From contig JAYKAV010002780.1 in assembly GCA_035582835.1 (NCBI GenBank), positions 182,153 to 246,152 of the forward strand: DNA of 64,000 bases, given 5' to 3'. The stretch is from Phoebastria nigripes (taxonomy: Eukaryota > Chordata > Aves > Procellariiformes > Diomedeidae). Shown piece after piece: positions 12,638 through 25,997 of the stretch. Under the pieces are notes generated by a model. The model did not search any database. It saw only the letters and a list, made by a program, of their open reading frames with translations, and had not been told where the DNA came from. Position numbers and translations under genes: made by a program. Numbering within the stretch: position 1 is the first letter of the stretch; each line of letters begins with the position of its first letter.

Positions 12638-15600
12638 TCTTTTTGTTATTTTTCCTGCTTAAGCAATATGATTTTCAATGCCTTGGTTTCATGGTTTTAA
12701 GCTAGATAACTAACTGGTTCTGCATCTGTTCTTTACCAACCAATGTTCTATCACTGGCTTATGAAGGGTAGAAAAGTTGTCTATGACTAAGAGAGAAACA
12801 AACGCCAGTATGTTGCTCTGCTTTATATGTATAAGCTGAATAATTTTTTAATTACCTAACTGCAAAATTTATATATGTGGAAATACAAAAGCATGTGAAA
12901 TATTCGGGGGGTTAGAGACAATTCTAAAGTTCTTGAAAGATTAAAAGCATCCTTATTCAAATGCCAGTTATCCTATCTATTGACAGACCTCCCGATCTCT
13001 GAGAGATACAACAGTAAGAAGTTTTATGTTACACAGTTTTAATGAGGCCACTATTACATACTCCCCAAAAGCACTGCATATATCTGTATCAGTTTTCAAG
13101 GTGGGAAAAATGAAGTCTGAAGTGAAGAGAAAACTCTCTCAGGGCAGCATGTGTGTTAGTAAGAGAAGGACAGTCCTCAGCTGTACCCAGCAGATGGCAT
13201 TTTTCCCCCTTAAAACAACTAAATATTTTCAAAGGTATAATTTTTGGCTATTTTCATACTTAAAGCCTTTTTTCACAAAGTATTAAAATATTGCACTGTG
13301 AGCAAATATTTTTCAGTGGATTATAAATGAAATATAATGTGTGTACCTCTAATTACAGGATAGAGAAGATTGGAATGAGGAGAGTGAAACAGGATAGTGA
13401 ACTTCGTTATTTTATTTTATTTTTTTCCCTGTCAAGTCTGTGTATCTAAACCATCATCTCTCACCGATGTTTATAAAAGCACTTCATTCTTTTGGTGAAT
13501 GTTAAAGTATCAAATCTCAAATGCTCAAGTTTTTAATCTTTTTACTCAGGAGTACAAAATTCTGCTTGAAAGTGGATATTCCATGGTAGGAGATCACTGG
13601 ATTTGGAGAGTAGAGCAGTATAGATTTACTCAGAAGTGAATTGGTTATCTCCTAATGAAGGCTCTGAACTATTCTCTCCCCTCCAGAAGGGAAAATTCGC
13701 TATTGGCATGTTTAACCCTTCTCAACTAATGTATTAATAATATTTCTGACTTCTTAATTTGTGATGATAATGATCTGTATACAGTTATGATGCAGGACTC
13801 AGTGTTGTTTGTTCTGGTCTCATTCAAGAAGAGAAGCAGAAATGACTCTCAAGCCTCACTGAGCAAGATGTGTGTGCTTAGTTTCTGCACAATACTTGCT
13901 TTGATAAAAATCTTCACACATTACTTATGTGTTAAGAAAATTGTGTTTCGAAAGATGAATTGCGTATCATGATAAACTGGAATAATGTTTTGGTTTTAGA
14001 AGAGACAATGGTATGGCATGCAAATGCTTTCTTCCAGCTGAGATAGGTCATAAATACAGCTTGTTTTAACAGTAAAAGTATTAAACTTCAGTTACTTGAA
14101 TTATGTCACTAAAACTAGATAATCAAAACTGGTCATTTTCCTCTTTTACTCAGCGTAATAATAGGATACGATGAATGGTTTCTGCACAAACAGTGATAAT
14201 TTCTCTGTTGTTTATCTTAGTTTCTCTTTTACATTAAAAATAAGAGGAAGCTATTACACAACTTAAAATTTTCTACGTATTGTATGCCAATTGTTTCTTT
14301 GTAATAGTCAGAGACATGCACTATGGAGGAATTTTCCAAGTGTCTTCTGAAGATGATACCCTGCCTTTTTCGGAGATAAAATTAAGATTCTTTGATGTTA
14401 TTTGGCTGGCAAATTTTTGTGGTTTCATAGAGCCTGTATTGGCAAAAGGCACACCTGTATCCAGTCTGTGGCAAGAGGAGTGTCCAGTGTTTTACACTTG
14501 TAAAACACTTTCATTTGAGTAAAAATAAATTGGTCCCACGCATTTAAAGCATGGCATAGCCTGTACCAATTACTTAAAAACTTACATTGTTGACAAGTTT
14601 ACTAGACAAGCCTGAGGAAGAGGAATGAACCCTAACTAGTGCAGAAAAGAACTAATGTTGAAATTATACAGCATTGTCTGTTCTGTTGCTTTCCGTTGTG
14701 TAGACTGAGGATCATTCATTTCCCAAAGGATTTTATATAGCATTTGGTCCAAATGTTTGTGTTTGTTGCTGAAAGCTGTGTAATGAAACTGTTGATTCTT
14801 TTTAAATCAAAATTGAAGTTGCATACAGAAAGATTTTTAAACAATCCAGAAATCCAGAACATAAAGATACCATAGATGTAGACTTTGCAGAGTCNCTTCT
14901 CTGTTGTAGTTTTTTACCAAGTGAGTATTTAAACAGTGCAATCTAGTTATGTACTTTTGTTTGATGTAGAAGATATATCTCTATTACTGCTCAACCTAAA
15001 TTATTCCTTTGATTCACTAAATTTGAATTCGTATGAATTTCTTGCAAGACATAAAGTGCATAGAAGATTTTTCTGACAGAAAACCAGAGATGGATATGAC
15101 AAAAGGGCAAGAATGTGGTGATAATTTCAAGTTAATTCTTCTGATGTAATAGCTCCAGGATCACAAATAGTTTTTTTAACTTAACTTTAAAAAAAAAATT
15201 GAATGGGTTTCTGAAGCTCTAAAACAGCAACTCTGTCAACAGAGAAGTTGGCAGGTTGGTTTGTTTCTTTTGACAAAGCCTCATCCTGAAGTTTAATTAC
15301 CAAGGGGACCTGCAAAGAGAGAAATACTTAAGTTATGGAATGATATTAGCAGTGAGAAAGGATCAGTTGGGGGAAGAAGTGGGGTGGAGGAAACCTTAAT
15401 TCTAGAGAGCTTCTTCCTCTTTTTAGATAAGCTGTTATTTATTTACTGGTAGCTATGTCAGCTTTCTACTCAAGTTTGCTGTACTTAAACAAAACTGACA
15501 ACAAAAACACACATTTGCCCCCCCCTCCCGCCCCGAACTCTGAGGTTCTGTAGATACCAACCAGTCTTCTATATAAGGAAAGACCACTGATAAGCTTAGG

Positions 15601-18600
15601 TGGGTTTTATTAAAAACTGATGAATGGAGAAAGGATAATGTATAGTGAGGAGAATAACCATTGTTTCAACTGCAGTGAAAACAGACTAGCTTGGATCTAC
15701 GGAACTGGCCGGGATATTGGGACAATTGCAGAAAATCTGTTTATGCCATGTGTGCAAGCTTGAGGAAGTTGGGTAAGAAATAATTTTGCAACTCTCACAG
15801 GCTCTCAAGTATGAGGTTGCACCCTCTTTCCTCACTCAGACTTCTTTAGCCTGAGTGTCTTCATAACAACTTAATGAACAAGAATCCTCTAGCTTGTCTA
15901 AAAACCCTTCTTCCTGCATTCTGGTCCTAGGCAAAACAATTCTCTTTTCCTTTCTTTTAGTTTTCAAATGTCAAATACAATAATTACATTCTATCTTAGC
16001 TTTGAGTGATTTATACCTGAATGAAGTGCCTGTTTGCTGTCTGATAATAAATTTTCTCTGCCATAATAACAAGGTGGTGTTGAAAGTAGCTTCAAAGAAA
16101 GGAATGGCCTATTTAATTTTTAAATAGATAAAGGATTTCTCTGAAGGAACAATTAAAACTTGATTNTGCAGCATTTTGTATTAATTGTTGTCTGATAGAT
16201 GTTCTTTTACTGGTTCAGGAAAGTAAGTGTGTGCATGTAAAGTAAACCTAGAGTTAATTGTTTTTCTGTGCATTTTAAATCAATCATGGATAAGTCTTCT
16301 TTCAGTGTAAGTGCCAGATGTGAAAAATTAAAGCAATATTCTGAATTTGAAATTAAATATATTAGACAAAAAATGTAGAATTGTAGGAACTGTCAAAGTT
16401 ATCCCATTGTCACTAGTCTGTGCATGTAAAATGTAGCAGAGGAATGTTAAGGTTACAGCCTAGCATCCAGAAGAAATTGAATTCCTCCAAAAAGAGTCGA
16501 CCCCAGGGGCTGTGCATTACTTGTGCTGGGACAGGTAGGATCCAGAGCGCAGATCTGTAGTAGCTGAGTAAATGGAGTAACTCTGACCACTCCTAAATTG
16601 CACTTCTCTTAAGAAACCAGGTTGTAAAAGAAGATATGAGACACTTTGTTGTTGGGTTTCCTAGCTGGTGTAAAACTTGACAGCAGGGATGTGTTAAAAT
16701 GTAGGTTTCCCGTCATCTGTTATGGGAATATGTGCTCTACCAGTTTGCGCTTTTCTCTCTTCTGTGTCTTCTCATCTTCCGTGATACTGTTCCCAGATAG
16801 ACTCAGTTTTGTGTTCCTGCTAAAGTTTTATTCATTCTCCTTTCCTTCTCTCGCCCGTATTTGCACGTGAGTCTTCAGGGTTGGTTTCCCAGTAAAGGTG
16901 ACTATTTTTTATTTGCTGTCAGTTGCTACTCCAAAGAGATTAAAGTCCTGGTTAAAATGCATAGCATTTCCATGAAATAGCTGAAATTGCATTCCTGTAC
17001 GCCGATTGGTAACTTTCTCTCTCTGATGGTCTGAAGATGTAGGTAAGACTGGGAATATAGGAAAAGGCAATAGCTTATGTTATTTTGTTATGCTTATCAT
17101 ATCTATTTAAAAAATAGCCAAATTTTGAGACATCAAACTCCTTCTTCACACTCGAGATTAACTTGCATGTTGCAGTCCTTGTTTTTCCCAGCTATATCAC
17201 TTAGTCTAATAAAACATACTACTTTTTCCTGGAGACCTTAAATCAGACCTGAATTAAGTTCACAGTGTTTATAATGAACAATGTGAATTATTTTTTTTTC
17301 TGTAATACCTGTAATTAATTGCAGTTAACTGTATTACCTAAAAACACTTATTATCCATGCAGATAGCTTATAATACTGCCATGAGGATCTTCTAATTGGA
17401 AAATCAAAATATACTGAACCATGTTGCACTAATTTTTTTAGCAGGCTTTTTTTGGCAAGGGTAAATTATAGTCCAAAAGAACATGCAAAATTGCTTGTAG
17501 TAAAAAATGATGTCTTGGAGGCATATTGCAAAAAGGAAAAAAAAAACCTGCTTTACTGTACAGTTGTTAATTAATAACTTAATAATTTACATTACATAAA
17601 TCTTCTCAGAAATAGATGAAAGAAGAGACAGAGCAGGTCATCCTGATACCAGTTAAATCAGTAGTTATCAGCCAGGGACAGGAAGTAACTAATTTTTTGT
17701 CCTATGCAGTTAGCGTTTAATCATAATAGCTCTTTCACTTGTGCCCTACATAATAAAAATTCATCATTCAGGACAGTAAATGAAAAGATGCTCTCTTTCT
17801 GTAATAATAATACAGCAATTTTTATNAAGAATTCAATTATTTTTTCCCACAGTTTATAGGAAAGAAACATTTTTGCAAGTTGCTCATCACCCAGGCCTCA
17901 GCTTCCTTGACTTTTTGGAGTGTGTCACAAAACAGGTTAATAATTTCGAGTAAAGTCTAAAAAGCTGGCATTGGAAAAGAAGAGACTAGGAATACCAATA
18001 GCATATGAAGAGCTTGCAGAATGGTATTATTGGACCAATAATTTTGTAGAAGCAGCTCCCTAAGATGATGATGCTTCCTGGTCCTCCTCCTCAGCCCTTG
18101 CTCAGGCAAGCAAGTGGGTCTGGCTGCATGGGACTAATTGGGGTGTTTGTGAACTCGGATGTGACCGTACCCCAAGTGCCTGGGAAGAAGGGAGCCTGGC
18201 TAGTGCCCCGTGTGTTTTTGGTACCTGCATCAGGTTTATATTGCCGTGGAGATTATGGCTGCTCAGGAGAAAGTGGAACAGTAGTTCTCAACATGGGAGC
18301 TGTCGCTGTGAAGCAAATGCTGTGTGTGGAGCAGAGCCATCTCAGAAGGTTTTTTTTGTTCCTAATCTGTTCGCTGGCTGCACTCTGTTTCTTAGCATCG
18401 TCCAAGCTGCCATCATCCCAGCGCATTCCCACTCCCCTCCTGGTGGCTCCAAGAAAAGTATGCTTCCCCTCTCTAAATTTGGGAATCAGGATAAATGGTG
18501 CTAAAGTTTGGAGAAAGAAGAAGGGGAAAGGGGGGGAATGTACTGGAGGGAGATAGTCATCTTTGTTTTGTGTACAAAACAAAACCAAGGGGCAGCTGAG

Positions 18601-20599
18601 TGTTAAAAGTCAAAAGTAAAGAAAAGAAAGAGGAGTGGAGAAAGGACTGGGGGAGATGTGGCACTTCTGAAGTGAGGCAGAGCACCCTGATAGCAGAGCA
18701 GTGATTTCCCTTATAAAGGCGCCTTATGGGTAAGGATACTGATTTTTTTTTGAGCAGAGTAATACACCAGAAAGACAGGGCAGCTTTACTTCAAATGCCT
18801 TCTAGATTACAGATGCAATAATCGGTATTACAGTGTTGGTAGTTGGTATTGAAAGGTAATAGTCCTTTCTTTTGTCACACCCAGGAAAGTACTTCAGCTG
18901 CATTTCTTAATACTGCAGAATGCAGAATACTTCATTCTGTGTTTAGTACTACCTGAAGAATTTCTGTAAAAGAAATTTCATTTAAAAGTTCATATAATGA
19001 ATACACTGAGGGACTTAATTTTATAATGATCCAGAGGAGCTAAATCTTGCACCATATGTGCAGGTTTCAGAAAGAAGCGTGAAGCATTCAGTAGAGTTCA
19101 TGAAGTCTCTGACAGCCTTCCTGCCTTATTTTGGGTGGTAGGTTTGTTCGTAGCAGATGGGTGTTCATGTGTTCTGCTGGTGGTACTTGTGTCTGGGTAG
19201 CTTGCTGGTGCGTTACACTCCCAATTCCAGACAAACAATTCGTTGTTCATTACGGGCTTCACTTCAGGATTGCGATCTGCATTGTTCCCCAGGAACACGT
19301 ACCTAAATGGTTTGTAGACTGTAATTCTGTAATTTCTGTGGTTGTGCATGACTCATTAATAAAATATTTATTTTTAATAAATCATTAAAGTGGTGTGGGG
19401 AAACAGGAAGAAAAAGAAATCAGTTGGAGTGGTCTGCCATGCATATGGCTAAGAGTGCTCTTTCATGATACCTTCCCATGGAAGATCTTTAATAAGAAGG
19501 TGGGAATTTTCATACTGATTATATCTCGGACCCATGTAGACAAGTGAATTTTATATTCTTTATATTCTTGTTTTATTTTAAAGGAAATTGTTAGTCTTCT
19601 AGATATTTTTATTATGCACCTGCATGTTCAGTCCCTGTTTCTCTTGCACACCAAGGCAGCATCAATGAGCTCCAGCCTAATTATGTGTTTTGTGATGAAG
19701 TATTTATCAGATTTGAATTCTCCCTCAATCAGTATAATTCAATCACCCCTTGTTCTTTTGTTATGAGAAATATGGATCACCTGATCAATCTGTGGTTTGC
19801 CCTGCATTGTCAAAAGCATACTGGTACCAACTGATTTACTCAGCATACCTTATGCTGTGCTTCAGAGTGGTTTACAATATTTTCTCTGAAAAGCTTTTGC
19901 ATCCATAATTCATCAGATTTTTGATATACGGTAGAGTCCATGGGATACAGAAGTACCTCTTCCGTATTGCAGAGGAATTTTCTCTAAATTTGGCCAACCT
20001 GCAGAGTGGCCTGTTTTCTTTTACTTGGAAGTGTTAGCTGCCAAAGTCTGGGACTACCGTGAGGTCCTGCCACCACTGGTGCAGCATGCAGGGCACTGGG
20101 AAAACCAGAAAACTGTTGGAGCAGCTGTGCTGACAAATGAAGGGGGGAGATTATAGCCAGATGAGACCACCCCATCACAGCTTTCCTGCCAGTTCTTTGT
20201 CATGGTTTTTCAGTAGTAACAACCTGGGTTAAAATTGCTGAATATTTTAATTTCCAACTCTGCTCTGATGATTTAGAATAGTTGTGCGGCACAGAAGTTT
20301 GTTTTTATTTTTTTTATTTTAAAAATAGAAAGACCAAGGACAAAGGAATGACAAAACCACATGTGGAAAGAAAGTTCAATGAGCTTCAAAGTCAAGCCTT
20401 TGAATGTTAGGAAATAACAGAGTTCTAGCTGCCAGGTTCATATACATTATGATACATTCCTTAATTAAATAGGTAAGTACCTTTCCCTAATTCATACACA
20501 CAGGAGCACATATCTTTCACCGCAGAGGAAAGTAATGCTAAGGTTGTAAGGGTGATTGTAAGTTTGGCATCAGCTTCCTTTCAAAGTGATGAACTTTGT

Positions 20600-21640
20600 A
20601 ATCTAGCTAAAGTTGCCAGCCTTTGCTTCATAACTTGCTTCATCAGCAGACTTCCTCTGTTCATGACTTTTTCAGATGACTAATAAATATATTAAACAGT
20701 CTGTTACATAAATTGAATACTCACTTGGCCTTTGCCAAGATGAAAACTGACCATTTATTCTGCCTGTCCAGTCTCTTAATCAGGGTTTGATCCATAACAG
20801 TAAGTAGCCTCTTCCATATGAGGTACTTACTGCCTAGTTTTATTTTTTAAAAAATAAATTACTGTGGAAGACTGTAACAGAAGCCTTTTGGCAGTCTGAA
20901 TCGATTATGTCAGTGTGGTGCCTCTCCCGTCCCCCACTACTTTTTAAGTACTCTTTCATTAAAATGATCAAAAGAGAGGCAGATGTAGCCACAGTGTGAA
21001 TGCAGGGGATGTGCAACCTCCTAAGTAGCACTGCCATGCGTGGCCAAGGTAGGCATGCTGAACAATGCTGTGCTAAAGGGTAGAACTCCGAGAAGCTTGC
21101 AGAAATTAACCCTATTTGGGTGTTAAAGACTGACATGGTTTTTTTAAAATAGCAATTCAAACCCTCCATATTAAGAAACATCAGAAATCTTGGGTATGTT
21201 GCATCAGGGTTTGGTGATTTATTTCACCTATAATTATCAATATATCCTCAGAGCTTTTCTTTTAATACCTCTATTTCTGCAGGCATTTCATTTTGGTAAC
21301 TAAAAAAAAGTGTTCCTGACTAGGTGCCTTTATTTTTTCAATGGGTACAAACAGATCCCCTAGCTTTGCAGCAGTCTTCCTGTCTTCCTTAGTTGTTCTT
21401 TCTATTTCCACATGGTCAAGTGAATCTACTGAATTTTTTTTACCAGTTTTGTACTTGGATATACTTGAGATTTTTTTGCCATTATCTCATTTATTTCTTC
21501 TATATCTTATTTGCTGTTAGAAATCTGTTTTTCTTAAGTAGCTCCTGAGACACTTAAAATGTCTTTGTTTTGTCTTTGAAATACCTGTAATTAGACTTCT
21601 TATTTTATTGAAGTCTCCTGATATAAAGCTTTGCGTTGTG
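20600..21640 (-). mobile_element. Ancient CR1/L3-type LINE reverse-transcriptase relic
   Basis: Read on the minus strand, several degraded RT blocks appear in the correct order. About 21220-21180 reads KSPNPDATYPRFL, comparable to the family block KSPGPDGIHPRVL. About 20925-20870 reads DIIDSDCQKASVTVFHSNLF, a decayed D-F-x-K-A-F-D-T-V-x-H block. About 20760-20740 reads GQFSSW, and about 20640-20600 resembles the region around the catalytic ADD box, which is itself lost. Stops and frameshifts are frequent. It shows no terminal ATTCTATGATTCT tail and looks far older than the other CR1 copies here. Limits are approximate; identification is by motif order only. Confidence 0.6.
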
Positions 21641-24600
21641 GTGTCAATTCTTCACTTAATTCTGGGTGTTGAATTTGCTAGTATTGTGGTCTCTATTATA
21701 TTTTAAAAGATCCTAGGGGGACCCTATGGGGTCCTAGACTAGAACATGGACTTACAGTGTTCCAATGAGTCCACTGCAGGGCTGCGTGAGTGCTCTTGCT
21801 TTGTGATATGTGGATAAATCTGGGCAGAGTTGCAGCACAGCCTGCGTCAGGCAACTCTCTCAGCAAATTGGGAATAGTTCCTAACTCCTGGCCTATATTT
21901 CAGTGAGATGAAAGGGATGATATTCAGAAAGAAAAATTGACGTTTACTATCAGAAATAGATTCTAATAGTGAAATCTCTCAGACTACGTAATAATCTCCC
22001 AAAGGAAAAGACAAGCAACCTCATTTTTCAGATAATTTATGGCCAGCCTGGCCAAATTGCTCATTATACTACAGGGAATAATATTCCATTGGTGGAGGAA
22101 TGGGCATGATTATTTAATGGGTACTTCTTGTTTCTACTTACTTTTCCTTTCTACTTTTTATGGATGAGTTATATGTAAATGTAGTCAAAATGCTTCTTCA
22201 TGTGATTTGCCTGTAAGGCAAAGCCTGGACAAACATTAAAATATTATCAGCGCTAGACATAAATGCAGCAAACAAAAGGAAGTGCTTTTGGAAACATCTG
22301 ATGTGGTTTTATTTATGAAGTGCAAGAATGTTTCTAGAAAAATCTCCCTGTGTCTAGGAAAGCATTAGTGTACAAACACCCCCCCCAAAGAAAACCAAGA
22401 GCCAAACACTTGTTCAAAAATAATGCAAGTTAAACCCTCCGAACTAAAAGTAAACCTTGATATTGGTCAGTTTATTCTTTTTGACCATGATCTAGAATCA
22501 CTTGCAGACCATTACCTCAAATATGAGGTCATTTCGTTTTGCAGTTTTGAGCTCTCTAAATGTAACTTTTATTGGGTTTGGTATATAACAGTGGTGATGT
22601 TATTCACTGGAAGTATGTCTTTCAGGGATCAGTTACTTCCTAGATTCCTATTATCAATAGTCAATGACAGACAGTGATTTGCTGTAGGGAGTAAGGTAGT
22701 TCAGTGAAGCCTTTCAAGTATTACGGATAGGAGCTTTTCCCGTGAAGGGCAGTTAGCACATAACATTGATATTTTTGCCTGAGTTGCATGTTTCAGAAAG
22801 CAGCATGCTTATTAATACGACTAATAACACACACTGTTGGAGTACTATTGTGGGAAGGTTGAGGGTGTTAAATTCAAGTCTGTAGTTTGTGCTATCCACT
22901 GCATTTTTCCTCATGAATATTACTTAGAATACAGTTTTATGTTAATTGCCGTCACCATTAACGTGGCTTGGGATGTTCTGCAAATTCAGAATTCACTGAA
23001 TGAAAAGGTTTTGCTTACATTTCTGTGGGTTTTTTTATTGCAGAGATGAATTTAGCATTGTAAAATTGTTTACAGTCTCTTTTTTAAAACTTGATTGTAT
23101 CCCTTCCCAACCTTTTTCCCCTCTTGGGTTCAAACCGAGGTTTTTTTGCATCTTTACTATGTAACCAGCTGTGCATAGTATCTCTTCCAGTTCCCTCATA
23201 GCTTTTTTCAATTTGTGCTCTAATTTGAGGAAGAATGTCCTAAATCAGATATAGTCTATTTGCCTACTCTTTACCATGATGATTATACTAGAATAGCTTA
23301 TATTTGTCCATGAAAAAAGTTTTCTTGCGTGACTGTTGAGTAAAAAATTTTGTTAGAATATTTTCATAGCCTGAAAAAGTGGTTTGATAAATGCACTGTA
23401 GAAAGCAGGAGAGAGCTCTTCTGTCTTGCCTGTGAAGCCCCTGCTTTGCCATTGTCAGTATTCTGCATGCAAGGTTCACTACTGCTTCTGTGAACTGTCA
23501 AGTTCTTTGGCTCTTTATACTTATAGAACAAAATGAAATGCTTGTTGTTTGCAGACCATATATGCATGTCAGTTTAAATTCACAAGATTATCTGTGCACT
23601 GGTATTAGCCTTTTCCAGAATTTGTATTGGAGCCTTTTATATACTGTTATATTTCATAATACCTAGTATAATATTTTCACTATGTTACTCTTACATTAGT
23701 CTGCAAAATAAATTAATGAAATAATTAATGATCTTGGAAAAAATTGAATATAGGAAGTTAATTCTTTTGACCCTAACATCATTTTTTATAGTTCTCTATT
23801 TGTGCTTTTCTGATTTTCTTCTTGCTTTTTCTTTCAATTTCATATTCCTAGAAAATACATAATTAGAGCTGAAAACCAATGGGGAACGATTACCATAAGC
23901 AAGAAGCAAAATATAATTGTAATGTCACTGTAGTAGTATCCAAGTTATGGTTCAAGAGACCACTTGAGAAACTGCTTCTCTTTCCATGGTTAAGATATTG
24001 CAGCACAGTGCACAGTTTTCCCTCACAGTTCAAGTGAAATAAACACAGAATAAACACAGAATATTTATTATATTCTTAAGAGGACATCAGCTGCATCATG
24101 TGAATATGGTGTCCTTTCTGCTGTGTCATGATGCTTTATTTGTGCCCATGTCATCATGATGACATACTGGGATAATTTCTTTGCATAATGGAATACAAAA
24201 TTTATAAAATTATATATAAAAGTTACCTTTTTCTTCAAAGCTATATGTGAAAAACATTCAAATAGTGTTTGAAAATACAGTTATTGAACTTACAAAGGTG
24301 TCGCTTCTGTTCTCAGGGCTGTTGTTCATCTGTGTTGGTAACTTATAACAGTCATTTCTGCCTAAAATGTGCGAATGCAGCCGGAGCGATTTTTAGAGAC
24401 AGTTAAAAGCATGTATAGAGCATAACAGTGGAATTCTTTGTATATGCTTATCACACAAAAGGTATATTTTAAAATGAAATGTAAAAACATTCAGACCGTA
24501 ACTAATATTAATACCTATTATATAGTTATTTTAAATATGGGAGTTTAGAATGTGAGTGTGGTCACAGAGATTTTCCTAAAATTTTATCTGACTGTCCAAT

Positions 24601-25912
24601 TTATACTTTACACAGGTTGTATTGCATTTTTGGCCTTAATCAGCCACTAATGTGTATGCTGAGATGTTCTTAGCAATAAAGATATGGATGTGCACAAGGG
24701 TCAGTAGCCCCACTGAGTGTCAGGATTGTTTTTTCTTTCCATTTTGCTTCACATCTATCCCACTCTTGATACACGTTTTCTCAGGATTGAAATCTTCACC
24801 AGCAACCTCTGTGAAGACTGCAAATGTCTTTCCGCAGCATATGAAGGATGAAGTTGTTAGATCAGATCCCAGCCCCATTGTAGCTACTTGTTGCTGTTTC
24901 TGACTGTAAAGTGGAAGTAGTCCATGCATCTTAATCCTGTTGTCTCATCAGTGGAATTGGTATTCCTGTTTAATCGTATCTGCTAGGGCGAAATCCCTTC
25001 CAGGCAGACTCCAAGGATGTTTCAGGTATCAGTCCACCCTTCAGATCAACCAGAAAAACCCCTGTCTGATCTGGAGAGAGTTCTTTCAGGTAGGAGAACA
25101 GACCACAGCAGGAGCTGCCCTTCATCCTTTGCTGAAAGCAGTCAATTCTATCTACACCATCATTAGAAGTACAGATACAGACAGCCGTCAACCTGAGTTT
25201 TGGAAGTTTCTGCAGTCTTCCATGCACTCACATACTTTTCTGGTTATGCAATATAACGATGAAGTTTTATTACATCTAGCAAAGCTTTGGTGGCAGGCTG
25301 TAGCACTTATCGAGCTCTTAAAAACAAACACAAACTCATCTAGAGTCAGGCTTTTTGGTGGTTGCAAGAGCTAGTGAAAGAAACGGGCAACAGTCAAGAA
25401 TAAAACCAGAAATACAGAATCTAGTGACTTGATTTATGTGCAGTGATGACCTATTCTTCAACCATGATGTATGCCAAGTTAAATTTTAGGACTGCCTAAT
25501 ACAAATACCGCAAGATACTATTTGATAAATTGTCATCAGTTCTGGGATTTTGGTGACCGTTCTTGTGGAAATTCAAGGAAGTAGTTACATAGGGGTAGTG
25601 AATAACTGAAGCATCGCTGCAGGCAGCTCTGCGTGCCTACCACTGCCTGTTTCATGGCAGCTTTCATCCTGAAGAACCAGACAACTCAAGCCCATATGCC
25701 TGTTCATTGGTCATTGTTTTCCTTCAGCACATTCCACCTTTCCAATGCCAATTACCTTACCTCTTTTCAGCCCTTCTACTGCACACATTGCATTTTTCAC
25801 TCCATACTCTCTGCTTTCCAAGCCTGTCTGACCTCTGTGCTGTTGGCTAGAGCTGCAAGTCTCAGTCTGTGTTCCTGCACGATATGCCACCGGTCTTGCA
25901 ACAGAGCAAGCG

Positions 25913-25997
25913 CAGGAGCTGCTGCCTCGCACAGGAGCAAGTTACCGCGTTCGGCTAATCTGCAGTAACTTGCTCCTGTGAGAGGTAGCGGCTCCTG
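25913..25997 (+). ncRNA. MIR1451: Intronic pre-microRNA hairpin, probably miR-1451
   Basis: The arms 25913-25945 and 25965-25997 are reverse complements at 30 of 33 positions. Two of the three differences are G-U wobbles in the sense transcript and one is a G-A mismatch at 25929/25981. The loop is 19 nt (25946-25964), giving the size and shape of a Drosha/Dicer substrate. The likely 5p product starts at U 25927 and spans about 22 nt to 25948 (seed CGCACAG). From memory this matches the amniote miR-1451 5p sequence, which I could not verify. The hairpin lies in the sense orientation inside the 30.6-kb RNGTT intron, so it is probably processed from the host transcript. The perfect 16-bp inner stem combined with wobble-type changes further out suggests selection on pairing. 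Alternatives are an inverted duplication or a small palindromic transposon; the hairpin evidence is firm, the family name less so. Confidence 0.8.

Noticed and set aside
23126..23137. GGGTTCAAACCG, resembling a tRNA T-arm
   Set aside because: There is no D-arm, anticodon stem or acceptor pairing in the preceding 70 nt.
24940..25374. 144-codon open frame on + strand
   Set aside because: No domain, no splice-phase or promoter support. Its length is expected by chance among the many open frames of a 64-kb window.
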